From NCBI RefSeq assembly GCF_016714285.1, contig NZ_JADJNN010000035.1:124001-188000 (forward strand): DNA of 64,000 nucleotides, in the 5' to 3' direction. Below the pieces are notes generated by a model. It had not been told where the DNA came from. It did not search any database and was given only the letters and a program-made list of their open reading frames with translations. This document shows, piece by piece, positions 17,599 through 26,787 of the stretch. Both the position numbers and the translations under genes were made by a program. Origin of the DNA: Nannocystis sp. Its GTDB lineage: Bacteria > Myxococcota_A > Polyangia > Nannocystales > Nannocystaceae. Numbering within the stretch: the stretch's first letter is position 1; every line of letters starts with the position of its first letter.

Positions 17599-18483
17599 AT
17601 GGACCCACGTCGGCGCATAGAACGACCCCTCAGATCCTGCCTCGATCACGCCGTCGCGCCGCCGTGCCCGCCCCGGCTGGCGCAGGCGATGCGCCACGCG
17701 GTCTTCCCCGGCGGCGCCCGCCTGCGACCCGAGCTCTGCCTCGCCGTCGCCGCGGCCTGCGGCGACGGCCACCCCGCGCTCGCCGAGTCTGCCGCCGTCG
17801 CCATCGAGCTGATGCACTGCGCCTCGCTGGTCTACGACGACCTGCCCTGCTTCGACGACGCCGCGATCCGCCGCGGCCACCCCTCGGTCCACGCCGCCTT
17901 CGGCGAGGAGCTGGCGATCCTCGCCGGCAACGCCCTCATCGTCCTCTCCTTCGACACCCTCGCCCGCGCCGGGGCGGCCCACACCAGCCTCCTCCCCGGC
18001 CTCCTGCGGGTGGTCGCCCGCGGCACCGGCGCACCCGCTGGCATCTGCGCCGGCCAGGCCTGGGAGTCCGATAGCCGCACCGAGCTGGCGATCTACCACC
18101 GCGCCAAGACCGGCGCCCTGTTCGAGTCGGCGATCCTCGCCGGCGCGATCGCCAGCGGCGGCGACCCGCTGCAGTGGACCGGCCTCGGCTACCGCCTGGG
18201 TGAGGCCTACCAGGTCGCCGACGACCTCCGCGACGCCTACGGCCGCCCCGAGCTGCTCGGCAAGCCCGTCGGCCAGGACACCGTCAACGCCCGCCCCTCC
18301 GCCGTGCACGAGCTCGGCACCGCCGGCGCCATCGCCCGCATGCGGACCCTGTGCGAGGAGAGCCAGGACCGCGTGCCCGCCTGCCCCGGCCGCGACGAGC
18401 TGCGCGCCTACCTCCGCGGCTGGTCGGCCCAGCTGCTCCCCCAGCTCCACCCGACCACCCAGGCCCTCGGCGCCGCCTCCTGA
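17599..18483 (+). CDS. crtE: Geranylgeranyl/polyprenyl diphosphate synthase
   Basis: A 294-residue trans-isoprenyl diphosphate synthase. The first aspartate-rich motif is DDLPCFDD (about residues 84-91), preceded by ELMHCASLVYDD. The second is VADDLRD (about 213-219), and the Lys/Gln motif GQAWESDS and FPGGARLRPELC (substrate site) are present. It supplies GGPP, the precursor of carotenoids. ATG at 17599 is preferred over 17578, which would overlap the likely -10 element. It heads a plus-strand set with a UbiE-like methyltransferase and a CrtU-like oxidoreductase. A phytoene synthase gene is not in the window. Confidence 0.9.
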   Translation: MDPRRRIERPLRSCLDHAVAPPCPPRLAQAMRHAVFPGGARLRPELCLAVAAACGDGHPALAESAAVAIELMHCASLVYDDLPCFDDAAIRRGHPSVHAAFGEELAILAGNALIVLSFDTLARAGAAHTSLLPGLLRVVARGTGAPAGICAGQAWESDSRTELAIYHRAKTGALFESAILAGAIASGGDPLQWTGLGYRLGEAYQVADDLRDAYGRPELLGKPVGQDTVNARPSAVHELGTAGAIARMRTLCEESQDRVPACPGRDELRAYLRGWSAQLLPQLHPTTQALGAAS

Positions 18484-18600
18484 ACCTGGCTGAAATCTGG
18501 CCGAACCTGGCCCCAACCTGGCCCCAACCTGGCCCTCCCGACCTGGCCCTCCCGACCTGGCCCTTACGACCTGGCCCTTACGACCTGTCCTCCGGGCCAT
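18484..18600. repeat. AACCTGGCCC-type minisatellite upstream of methyltransferase
   Basis: Starting at the crtE stop, units of 11-14 bases are stacked in series: AACCTGGCCCC copies, then two GACCTGGCCCTCCC, two GACCTGGCCCTTAC, and a final GACCTGTCCTCCGGG that resembles a half copy of the dispersed palindrome. The array ends 11 bases before the next ATG. Confidence 0.85.
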
Positions 18601-18610
18601 CCGAGACCCC

Positions 18611-19333
18611 ATGCAGCACGACCCCCTCACGGCCCAGAAGCAGGCCGTCCCCCACGAGTTCGACCGCGTCGCCCGGCGCTACGACCTGCTGACCGGCTGC
18701 AACCCCGGCTACAAGAAGCACCTGCGCTGGAGCGCCGAGCGCATGCAGCTCGCGCCGACCCCGGACACCGAGATCTTGGACCTCTGCTGCGGCACCGGCC
18801 TGTCGACCGAGGCCCTGGTCAAGACCTACCCGCGCGCCCGCATCGTCGGCCTCGACGCCTCCGCCGGCATGCTCGCCGTCGCCGCCAAGAAGCCGTGGGC
18901 TCGCGACGTCCGCTTCGTCTGCGGCGACGCCATGGACCCGGCCGCCAGCGGCCTCGCCGGCCCCTTCGACGGCATCCTCATGGCCTACGGCATCCGCAAC
19001 ATGCCCGACCCCGACCTCTGCCTCGCCCGCCTGCTCCAGCTCCTGCGCCCCGGCGGCACGATCTGCTTTCACGAGTACTCGGTCCGCGACTCGCTGCGCA
19101 GCCGCATGATCTGGAACGCCGTCGCCCTCGGCATCATCATCCCCGCCGGCCTCCTCACCTCGCCCGGCTCCGACATCTACCGCTACCTCCGCGCCAGCGT
19201 GAACGACTTCGACGGCGTCGCCGCCTTCGAGGTCCGCCTCGCCCACGCCGGCTTCACCAACACCCGCAGCCAGACGATGGACGGCTGGCAGTCCGGCATC
19301 GTCCACTCCTTCCTCGCCCGCCGCCCCGCCTAG
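18611..19333 (+). CDS. UbiE/MenG-like SAM methyltransferase in carotenoid cluster
   Basis: A 240-residue class I methyltransferase close to the UbiE/MenG family. It shows EFDRVARRYDLLTGCNP at the N-terminus, SAM motif I EILDLCCGTGLS (about residues 56-67), VGLDASAGML, and GIRNMPDPD followed by LRPGGTICFHEYS. UbiE/MenG methylate quinone rings, but position between crtE and a CrtU-like gene, one base before the latter's leader, argues for a carotenoid or terpenoid substrate, perhaps O- or C-methylation of a hydroxylated carotenoid. A role in quinone synthesis remains possible. It ends two bases before the next gene. Confidence 0.8.
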   Translation: MQHDPLTAQKQAVPHEFDRVARRYDLLTGCNPGYKKHLRWSAERMQLAPTPDTEILDLCCGTGLSTEALVKTYPRARIVGLDASAGMLAVAAKKPWARDVRFVCGDAMDPAASGLAGPFDGILMAYGIRNMPDPDLCLARLLQLLRPGGTICFHEYSVRDSLRSRMIWNAVALGIIIPAGLLTSPGSDIYRYLRASVNDFDGVAAFEVRLAHAGFTNTRSQTMDGWQSGIVHSFLARRPA

Positions 19334-19335
19334 CC

Positions 19336-20856
19336 ATGCTCGGGTTTCGTCGCACCCCGGTCAACCACCCGGACCCCGCCGCCCCCCGCCGTCTCGCCAC
19401 CCCGCGCAGCGTCGTCGTCGTCGGCGGCGGCATCGCGGGCGTCGCCGCGGCGCTCGTGCTCGCCGAACGCGGCGCCGCCGTCACCCTGCTCGAGAGCAAC
19501 GCCGAGCTCGGCGGCCGCGTCAGCGCCTGGACCGACAGCCTCGCCGACGGCCAGCGCTTCGAGATGGAGCGGGGCTTCCACGCCTTCTTCCGCCAGTACT
19601 ACAACCTGCGCGCCCTCATGCGCCGCATCGACCCCAGCCTCGCGCGCCTCACCCCCGTCACCGACTACCCGCTGCTCGGCCCCGACGGCGCCGTCGAGTC
19701 CTTCGCCGGCCTGCCGAAGCTCCCGATCGTCAACCTCATCAGCCTCATCCGCCGATCGTCGAGCATGAGCCTGCGCGACGCCCTGCGCGTCGACAACACC
19801 CTCGGCCAGGCGATGATGGCCTACGACCCGGTCGCCACCTACGCCAAGTACGACCAGCAGAGCGCCCACGAATTCCTCAACCGCCTCGGCTTCCCGCCGC
19901 GCGCGCGGCAGATGCTCTTCGATGTCTTCTCCCACAGCTTCTTCAACCCGGAGGCCGAGTTCTCGGCCGCCGAGCTGATGATGATGTTCCACTTCTACTT
20001 CATCGGAAACCCCGAGGGCATCGTCTTCGACGTCCTCGACGGCCCGTTCTCGACCCGCCTGTGGCAGCCCATGCAGCGCCACCTCGAGCAGCTCGGCGTG
20101 CAGATCGAGCTCGGCGTCGCCGCGACCCGCATCACCCGCGATCGCGAGCATATGCAGGTGCACACGAACGCGGCCACGCTCGCCGCCGACGCCGTCGTCC
20201 TCGCCCCGCACCTCCCGGGCCTGCAGCGCATCGTCGCCGACTCGCCCGGACTCGGTGACTCCCGATGGCGCGCCGCGATCGCCGGCCAGAGCGTCACCAA
20301 CGCGTTCGCCGTGTGGCGCCTGTGGCTCGACCGCCCCTGCGCCCCGGCCCGCGCCGCCTTCGTCGGCACCACCGGCCTCGGCCTCCTCGACAACATCTCC
20401 CTCTTCCACCTGTTCGAGGACGAGAGCCGCGCCTGGGCCGCGCGCACCGGCGGCAGCGTCGTCGAGCTCCACGCCTACGCCCTCCCGCCCGGCCTCGATG
20501 ACGAAGCGATCAAGGCCGACCTGCTCGCCACCCTCCACCACCTCTACCCCGAGACCCGCGCCGCCCGCATCGTCGAGCAGCGCTTCCTCATCCGCCAGGA
20601 CTGCCCCGCCTTCCGCCCCGGCGAGGCCGCCCTGCGCCCCCGCGTCAGCACGCCCGAGCCCGGCCTCCTGCTGGCCGGCGATTGCGTGCACACCGACTTC
20701 CCGACCGCGCTGATGGAGCGCGCCGCCGCGACCGGCATGCTCGCCGCCAACGTGCTCCTGCGCCGCTGGGGCGCCGCCGAGGAGCCGCTGTGGTCGGTGG
20801 TCCCCCGCGGCCTGCTCGCCCGCGTCGTCCACCGCAAGTCAGCCCGCAGCGCCTGA
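19336..20856 (+). CDS. CrtU-like carotenoid desaturase/methyltransferase or related oxidoreductase
   Basis: A 506-residue flavoprotein. It has the FAD-binding motif VVVVGGGIAGVAAALVLAER (about residues 26-45), ELGGRVSAW, then GFHAFFRQYYNLRALMRRI, which strongly resembles CrtU (isorenieratene/chlorobactene synthase type). The C-terminal GLLLAGDCVHTDFPTALMERA motif completes the FAD site. CrtU enzymes turn beta rings into aromatic rings. No cyclase gene is in the window, so the substrate ring would have to be made elsewhere, or this enzyme has another substrate. The ATG at 19336 is two bases after the methyltransferase stop, so they are probably translated together. It converges with the damaged histidine kinase. 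Confidence 0.75.
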   Translation: MLGFRRTPVNHPDPAAPRRLATPRSVVVVGGGIAGVAAALVLAERGAAVTLLESNAELGGRVSAWTDSLADGQRFEMERGFHAFFRQYYNLRALMRRIDPSLARLTPVTDYPLLGPDGAVESFAGLPKLPIVNLISLIRRSSSMSLRDALRVDNTLGQAMMAYDPVATYAKYDQQSAHEFLNRLGFPPRARQMLFDVFSHSFFNPEAEFSAAELMMMFHFYFIGNPEGIVFDVLDGPFSTRLWQPMQRHLEQLGVQIELGVAATRITRDREHMQVHTNAATLAADAVVLAPHLPGLQRIVADSPGLGDSRWRAAIAGQSVTNAFAVWRLWLDRPCAPARAAFVGTTGLGLLDNISLFHLFEDESRAWAARTGGSVVELHAYALPPGLDDEAIKADLLATLHHLYPETRAARIVEQRFLIRQDCPAFRPGEAALRPRVSTPEPGLLLAGDCVHTDFPTALMERAAATGMLAANVLLRRWGAAEEPLWSVVPRGLLARVVHRKSARSA

Positions 20857-20941
20857 ACCTCTGAGCTCCGCGAGCGAGCCCCCGCCGTCGATCGGCGAAG
20901 CTTGCGACCCGCCCTGCCCGCATCACGCCCCCGCGCTCGCG

Positions 20942-21959
20942 TCACGCCCCGGGCAGTTCGACCACAGCGGCCCCCGCCGGCGCCCGGCGCCGTGTCCTGG
21001 CGATGCCGCACCAGCGCGAGCCCGAGGCCGACCCCGCCGTCGCCCTCGCGGTGACCCGCCGGGCGGTAGAACGCCGCGAAGATGCGCTCGCGCTCCGCCG
21101 CCACCCCGGGCCCGCGGTCCTCGACGCAGACCCGCTCCGCCTCCACCGGCGGCTGCCCGTGCCGCCCCGCGTTCTCCAGCAAGTTGCGCAGCAGCCGGCG
21201 CAGCGCCGCCGCGTCGCCCGCGTACCAGGCTGGCCCCGAGGACATGTCCTTCGCGCCAGCTCGCTCGGCCTCCTCCGCCAGCAGCGCCGCGAGGTCGACC
21301 CGCTCGCGCACCGGCGGCCGCGCCTCGAGCCGACTGGCCAGCAGCAGGTCGCCGACCAGCGCGTCGAGCTCCTCGATGTCGCGCCCCGCCTCCGCCGCCA
21401 GCGCGCGCTGCTGCGGCGCCGAGTCGGCCAGCAGCTCGACCGCCATCCGCGCCGGCCAGCGCGCCCGTGACTGGGCGCCAGCCCGCGACCTCGTCGCGCC
21501 CGACCACCTGCACGCGGGTCGCGAGCACGCCGGCGCCGAGCCCCTCGACCCCGCGCCGCAGCCCGGGGATCCGCCGCGCCAGCGCAGACAGCAACGCGAC
21601 CGTCACCTGATCACGCCAGCACGCGCGAAGTGGGTGAAGTACCAGGCCGTCGTCGGCCGCGACACGCCCCAACCAGCGCCCGTCGGCGGGTGCACCACCA
21701 CCGCCGCCGGCCGGAGGTGGGGGGGGGCAGCTCGAGCGCCAGCTGCCCGGCCGTCGCCCCGCGCGCGCAGCCGGGGGCGCAGCCGCTGCCCACCCGGACC
21801 AGCACCGCCGGCGCCGCAGCTGCCCGCGACCAGCTCGGCGCCGCCCACGGGCCGGGGCAGGTAGAGCACCAGACGCCCGGCCAGCAGCGCGAGCACCACG
21901 ATCGCCGCGGCGATGCCGAGGAACGCGACATAGATCTGCAGGTACAAGCGCCGCATCAT
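20942..21959 (-). pseudogene. Sensor histidine kinase (CpxA-like position), broken by indels
   Basis: Pieces of one kinase are scattered over all three minus-strand frames. The N-terminus MMRRLYLQIYVAFLG with a membrane helix starts at 21959. A HAMP-like stretch follows near 21550-21470. A dimerisation helix (RDIEELDALVGDLLLASRLEA), an N-box (RRLLRNLLENAGRHG) and a G-box (GVGLGLALVRH) follow at 21440-21000. The final VVELPGA ends at the TGA at 20942-20944 in yet another frame. The segment that should carry the phospho-accepting histidine (an SHELR-like H-box) is missing between GRDEVAG and MAVELLAD. Several small deletions are needed to explain the frames. With the adjoining G homopolymers this suggests poor sequence rather than true decay. 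Confidence 0.65.
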
Positions 21960-22562
21960 CCGCCCTCGCCTCGCCCGCCGTGAACACGAGCCCGCCCCGC
22001 GCACCGTCAAGATCCGCTGGGGTTGTGCGGGTCCTCCTGATCGCCGCGGATCCGCAGAGCACGTCTCGGGTCCAGGGTCGGGTCCTCGCCGCGCACCCGC
22101 TCCATCAGCTGGGCCCGCGACAGCACCCGCCCCGCGCTCTCGGCCAGCGCCCACAGCAGGTCGAACTGGTGCCCCGTCAGCGGCCGCGCCTCGCCGCCGA
22201 GCCGCACCACCCGCTCGTCGCGGTCGATCTCCAGCGACCCGAAACGCAGCACCCGCCGGCCCGCTGAGCGCCGCACCGCGGGCCACCAGCTGCGCGGGTT
22301 GAACGGCTGCAGTAGGCGGCCCCGAGGCCGACGATGCGGGTGTCCTCACCGCCGTCAGCATCACCACCGGCACCTGCAGCTGGCGGGATCCTCCGCAGGA
22401 CCTCAAGCCGTCAGGTCCGGCAGCATCACGTCGAGCACGACGGGCCGAGCGGGCCCGGGCCGCTCACGCGGGCTCGACCGCGTAGCCGCGACCCGCGAGG
22501 TAGCTCTGCAGCATCGCCGCCAGCCGCAAGTCGTCGTCGATGATCAGGACCCGGCCGCTCAT
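21960..22562 (-). pseudogene. OmpR-family response regulator, broken by indels
   Basis: The ATG at 22562 opens with MSGRVLIIDDDLRLAAMLQ, a normal receiver-domain start with the acidic cluster, but hits a stop after 32 residues. Later fragments in other frames give VVLDVMLPDL (phosphorylation-site region) and VPVVMLTA, then a nearly intact winged helix (LTGHQFDLLWALAESAGRVL, LSRAQLMERVRGED) and PQRILTVRGAG. Together they describe an OmpR/CpxR-type regulator. It starts 12 bases after the Spy-like stop and overlaps the kinase start. The 3' boundary is approximate because of the frameshifts. Confidence 0.65.
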
Positions 22563-22574
22563 GCGCCCGCGATC

Positions 22575-22997
22575 TTAGCGGTGAAACCGGGCGACCGCCT
22601 CGGCCAGCGCCTTGCGGGGGGGGGGGGGGGGGGGGGGGCCCCCCGACCCGCCAGGGGGGGGGGGGGGGGGGGGGGGGGGGCCCGGGGGGGGGGGGGGGGG
22701 GGCGCGGTCTTCCGCCGCCAGCAGGTCGGCCGGTCTTCAGGTCGCCCGCCGCTTCCACGCGGGGCCGTCCGCGCGCATCGCCTTATCGCCCCCCCTCCAC
22801 CCTGACCTTGGCGATCGTGGTCGATCACGTCCAGTGCGCGCGCCCGCTCTTTGGCGAACCGCCGGCCCGGCCGCATACGCGACCCCGCCGAGGCCGAGCG
22901 CGAGGCCGAGGCCGAGCAGGACGCGGCGACCCCAACGGCGGCCCCCGCGGTGCTTCGAGCTGCAATTCTTGGTGCTGTGGATGTCGTGACTGGTCAT
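22575..22997 (-). pseudogene. Spy/CpxP-like periplasmic protein, interrupted by G homopolymers
   Basis: The ATG at 22997 encodes a basic N-terminus and an export-type hydrophobic segment (RVLLGLGLALGLGGVAYA). The far end reads RKALAEAVARFHR before a TAA at 22575-22577, as in the C-terminus of Spy/CpxP-like (LTxxQ) proteins. Between them lie three G runs and shifted frames (for example ERARALDVIDHD in another frame). The Spy identity is inferred from size, export signal, the C-terminal fragment and position directly before a two-component pair. It would act in the periplasm as an envelope-stress sensor or chaperone. Confidence 0.45.
22616..22702. other. Three long G homopolymers, probable sequencing artefact
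   Basis: Runs of 23 G (22616-22638), 27 G (22654-22680) and 19 G (22684-22702), separated by short C-rich spacers. They interrupt a protein-coding frame and sit beside genes with many small indels. Nothing similar occurs elsewhere in the window. Dark-cycle poly-G calls or a badly resolved assembly gap would look like this. Confidence 0.75.
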
Positions 22998-23061
22998 GTC
23001 CCGAGCATGCGAGCCCGCGTTTGCTCGCGTATGTCCGCCGCGTTAAGTTTCGTGAAGCCGC

Positions 23062-23100
23062 GTATACGCCCGATATGGCCGCCAATTCGGGCGTTCATAC
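23062..23100. promoter_or_regulatory. Inverted repeat between Spy-like and TonB-receptor genes
   Basis: The 313-base gap between divergent genes (22998-23310) holds an inverted repeat: GTATACGCCCGA at 23062-23073 pairs with TCGGGCGTTCATAC at 23087-23100, apart from a two-base bulge. A second one lies nearby, GCGAGC at 23009-23014 with GCTCGC at 23023-23028. A CTGTC-type palindrome (TGTCCCGAGAGACA) lies near 23197-23210. These are plausible operators; nothing else was seen in the gap. Confidence 0.4.
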
Positions 23101-23310
23101 CGACCCGGTCCCGCCGGCTGCAGCCCGCTTCAGCCCGCGCGCCCGCGGCGTGTACACTTGGGTCCGCCGCGGGTCCGATCGCCGTCCTAGCACCTGTCCC
23201 GAGAGACATCTTCCCGCAGGTCTGAGCATCGTCCGGTGCCGCGTCCACGCCCAGCCATCACCCTCCGATCATGGGCAGCCGCGCTGTGTTGCCGCCCGGG
23301 AGGTCCGTGC

Positions 23311-26300
23311 ATGCGCCGCTTCACCGCACCGATCATATGTCTTGGTCTCGCGCTGATCGCCGCGCCCGCGCGCGCCGCCCCGGCCGCCCCGGCCGCTCCG
23401 GCCGCACCGACGAGCGGCGCCACGCTCCAGGGCGTCGTCCGCGAGCAGTCGAGCGGCGAGCCGATCGTCGGCGCGCTCGTCATCGTCCAGTGCACCTGCC
23501 TGCAGGGCCCCGTCGAGACCACCACCGACGCCGCCGGCCTCTACAACCTGCGCAAGCTCCCGCCCGGCAACTACACCGTCCAGGTCCTGTCGAATCAGGC
23601 CGCCTTCACCGAGGCCCTCGCCCTCGCCGCCGGCGTCTCTCGCCTCGACTTCCGCATCGACGCCGCCTCGGGCCGCATCGTCACCGACATCGTCGTCGAG
23701 CAGCCGGTCCGCCGCGACACCGCCAGCGGCCTCGCGCTGCGCCCCGAGCAGCTGCGCCACGCCGGCACCGGCGGCCTCGACCGCAACTTCACCGGCGTGG
23801 TCGACGTCGCCTCGACCGTGACCTCCGACGCCGGCGGCCTGCGCGTCGCCGGCACCACCAGCGCCGAGTCGAAGTACACCCTCGACAACGCCAACATCAC
23901 CACGCCCGCCTTCGGCAACCTGAGCTCCACCGTCGTCTCGGAGTTCATCGACATCGTCGAGGTGCTCGAGGCCGGCTACGACGCCGAGTTCGGCGGGGCC
24001 ACCGGCGGACAGATCCGGGCCCGCCGCATCGGCGGCTCCAACAAGCTGCGCGGGGTGGTCGTGCTGCGCGTCGCCCCGCGCGTGGCCCCGCCGCGCCTGA
24101 TCGCCGCCACCGACGAGGCCCTGCGGGTCGCCGAGATCGCCGATGTCGACGCCCAGGCCGTCATCCAGATCTCGGGCCCGATCGTCCGCGACAAGCTGTT
24201 CTTCTCGATCGGCGTCGCCCCCGGCGGCCAGCGCAACAGCCTGATCCAGTCGTTTTATCGCCGCCGCGACAAGGACCGCTCCGGCGGCTACGAGGCCTGC
24301 GCCTACGAGAACGGCGCGGCCGACTGCGCCGCCAACGGCAACTACATCGACACCGTCAAATTCGCCGAGCAGAAGTTTCGCACCGGCCGCTTCGACCTCC
24401 AGGCCTCCGGCAGCCTCGACTGGCAGATCACCCCCAAGCATCGCCTCCGCCTGTCCGGCGGCACCAGCCCGATCAGCTTCCGCCGCAGCAGCTTCCGCCT
24501 GCCGCCCGGCGCCGAACCCAGCGCCTTCGGCACCAACCCCAGCCAGACCATCGGCGGCCAGTCGCGCGTCGGCCAGGGCGTCATCAACGACACCTTCGGC
24601 ACCCGCTACGTCGGCATCTCCGGCGTCGGCCTCGACTACGAGGGCCGCGCCAACGACGACAAGCTCGAGCTCGACGCGACCGTGTTCTACAGCCGCTTCC
24701 ACAGCGCCGACGCCTGGCGCCTCGACAACCAGAGCCTCAAGAACGTCCCGCTGGTCCAGCAGACTGACACCCAGGGCCAGAACCTCTACGACCTGCTCGA
24801 CCGCGACGGCGCCGTGCGCCTGGTCCAGGGCGTCGACGGCGCCTGCAACAACAGCAACCTGCCCGGCCTCACCTGCCCGACCCGCACCTGGCTCTCGGGC
24901 GGCATCGGCAACTACTCGAGCTACACGCAGGACCGCGCCGGCGGCCTGGTCGCGCTGACCCACTTCCTCAACTCCCGCCGCGCCGGCGCCCACCAGCTCA
25001 AGTACGGCGCCGAGATCGACAACGTCAGCTTCCGCCAGCGCACCGCCTACTCCGGCAGCAACACCGCCGACTTCTACAACAACTGTCCCTCGGGACAGCA
25101 GGGTGGCGGCGAGTACTGCTACGACCCCGCGACCCGCAGCTACACCGTCGGCGCCGGCGCGGGGCGGGTCGACAACCACCGCAGCGTCACCGTCGACGCC
25201 AACAACCCCGACATCCGCACGACCTACGGCTACGGCCGCGTGCGCGTCGAGCAGAACGACCTCCGCGCGATCGCCTCGCCGATCGGCGCCGGCGTCCGCG
25301 TGCCCGCCTACGACGCCACCCTCACGACCCAGAACTACGGCGTGTTCTTGCAGGACCGCTGGGCCGTCCTCTCCAACCTCTACCTCAACGCCGGCGCCCG
25401 CTGGGAGCTGCAGGACATGCGCGACCTGCTCGGCCGCCGCAACGTGTTCATCTGGGACAACGTCGCCCCCCGCCTCGGCTTCACCTACGACTGGACCGAC
25501 GAGGGCAAGAGCCGCCTCTACGCCAGCTACGGCTGGTTCTACAGCCAGCTCCCCGTCCTCCTCAACAGCCGCGCCTTCGGCGGCCTCGTCAACGTCACCC
25601 GCACCTACCGCAGCTCCGACTGCAGCACGCCGACCACCGGCGGCGAGCCGCGCAGCGACGCCGCCGGGGTGCCCACCGCGTACTGCGTCGACGGCAACCA
25701 GAGCACCACGGGTCTCAGCGCCGGCGCCGTGGTCCCGCGCCTGCGCGGCATGTACACCCAGCAGTTCCAGGTCGGCTACGAGCAGGAGGTCGTCGAGGAC
25801 CTGGTCGTCGGCGTCAACTGGCTGCATCAGGACCTCGGCCGCGCGGTCGAGGACATCTCGACCAACGGCGGCCTCAACTACCTGATCGCCAACCCCGGCG
25901 ATTCGGTGTCGGCCAGCGACCTCGCGCGCCAGCAGCAGACCTGCCGCGGCCTCGAGCAGCGCTTCGACGCCAGCGAGGAGGACGACCCCGAGCGCAACAC
26001 CCTCGCCCGCGAGCTCCAGCACTGCGAGTTCCTCGCCGACGCCTTCTCGAAGGTCGGCAGCATGTTCCCCCGGCCGACCCGCAACTACGACGCCTGGACC
26101 CTGCGGATCCAGAAGCGCTTCGCGAAGAACTGGCTGCTGCAGGCCAGCTACACCTACTCGCGCCTGGTCGGCAACTACGACGGCTTTGTCACCCGCAACA
26201 CCGGCGCGATCAACCTCGGCGCCAGCCCCCAGTACGACATCCCCGAGCTGGTGCGCAACAGCTTCGGCCCGCTGTTCGACAACCGGCCGCACCTCGCCAA

Positions 26301-26787
26301 GCTCGACGCCTTCTACACCTTCGACCTGCGCGGCGCCGGCCGCCTCACCCTCGGCGGCTCGCTGCGCTTCCAGTCGGGCAGCCCGATCAGCCTCTACGCC
26401 GACAACAACCGCTACCGCGGCCAGTTCCTCAACTACCTGCTGCCGCGCGGCGCCGGCGGCCGCCTGGAGCCCAACTACTTCGGCAACATCAGCGTCAGCT
26501 ACGCCTACCCGCTGCCCCGCGAGCTCGAGCTGGAGCTCACCGCCCGCCTCGCCAACCTCACCAACGCCCGCGCCGTGCTCCGCATCGACGAGGTCTACTC
26601 GTACTCGACCGCGCGCCCGGTCGCCGGCGGCGACCTCGAGGACCTCAAGCACACCAAGGTCCAGAGCCCCAACGCGCCGACCTCCTTCTTCCGCCGCGAC
26701 ATCGTCCCGCGCCAGGGCAACTACGGCGTGCAGACCGTGTTCCAGCAGCCCGTGCAGGTCCAGTTCGAGCTGCGCCTGCGCTTCTAG
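23311..26787 (+). CDS. TonB-dependent receptor with carboxypeptidase-like N-terminal domain
   Basis: A 1158-residue outer-membrane receptor, typical of the large Oar-like receptors of myxobacteria. It has a signal peptide (to about residue 24, ARA), a carboxypeptidase-regulatory-like beta domain (about 35-115: TLQGVVREQSSGEPIVGALV, LRKLPPGNYTVQV), a plug domain (about 140-260, ending with GYDAEFGGATGGQI), and a long beta-barrel ending in aromatic phenylalanine (ELRLRF), the usual barrel-assembly signal. The start at 23311 follows a GGGAGG ribosome site; the GTG at 23236 would add non-signal sequence. Its substrate is not evident. Its TAG stop shares bases with the stop of the convergent SMP-30 gene (CTAG). 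Confidence 0.9.
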   Translation: MRRFTAPIICLGLALIAAPARAAPAAPAAPAAPTSGATLQGVVREQSSGEPIVGALVIVQCTCLQGPVETTTDAAGLYNLRKLPPGNYTVQVLSNQAAFTEALALAAGVSRLDFRIDAASGRIVTDIVVEQPVRRDTASGLALRPEQLRHAGTGGLDRNFTGVVDVASTVTSDAGGLRVAGTTSAESKYTLDNANITTPAFGNLSSTVVSEFIDIVEVLEAGYDAEFGGATGGQIRARRIGGSNKLRGVVVLRVAPRVAPPRLIAATDEALRVAEIADVDAQAVIQISGPIVRDKLFFSIGVAPGGQRNSLIQSFYRRRDKDRSGGYEACAYENGAADCAANGNYIDTVKFAEQKFRTGRFDLQASGSLDWQITPKHRLRLSGGTSPISFRRSSFRLPPGAEPSAFGTNPSQTIGGQSRVGQGVINDTFGTRYVGISGVGLDYEGRANDDKLELDATVFYSRFHSADAWRLDNQSLKNVPLVQQTDTQGQNLYDLLDRDGAVRLVQGVDGACNNSNLPGLTCPTRTWLSGGIGNYSSYTQDRAGGLVALTHFLNSRRAGAHQLKYGAEIDNVSFRQRTAYSGSNTADFYNNCPSGQQGGGEYCYDPATRSYTVGAGAGRVDNHRSVTVDANNPDIRTTYGYGRVRVEQNDLRAIASPIGAGVRVPAYDATLTTQNYGVFLQDRWAVLSNLYLNAGARWELQDMRDLLGRRNVFIWDNVAPRLGFTYDWTDEGKSRLYASYGWFYSQLPVLLNSRAFGGLVNVTRTYRSSDCSTPTTGGEPRSDAAGVPTAYCVDGNQSTTGLSAGAVVPRLRGMYTQQFQVGYEQEVVEDLVVGVNWLHQDLGRAVEDISTNGGLNYLIANPGDSVSASDLARQQQTCRGLEQRFDASEEDDPERNTLARELQHCEFLADAFSKVGSMFPRPTRNYDAWTLRIQKRFAKNWLLQASYTYSRLVGNYDGFVTRNTGAINLGASPQYDIPELVRNSFGPLFDNRPHLAKLDAFYTFDLRGAGRLTLGGSLRFQSGSPISLYADNNRYRGQFLNYLLPRGAGGRLEPNYFGNISVSYAYPLPRELELELTARLANLTNARAVLRIDEVYSYSTARPVAGGDLEDLKHTKVQSPNAPTSFFRRDIVPRQGNYGVQTVFQQPVQVQFELRLRF

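Noticed and set aside
22616..22702. G runs considered as a biological G-quadruplex or phase-variable tract
   Set aside because: Lengths of 19-27 G in a coding frame surrounded by many indels fit an artefact better.
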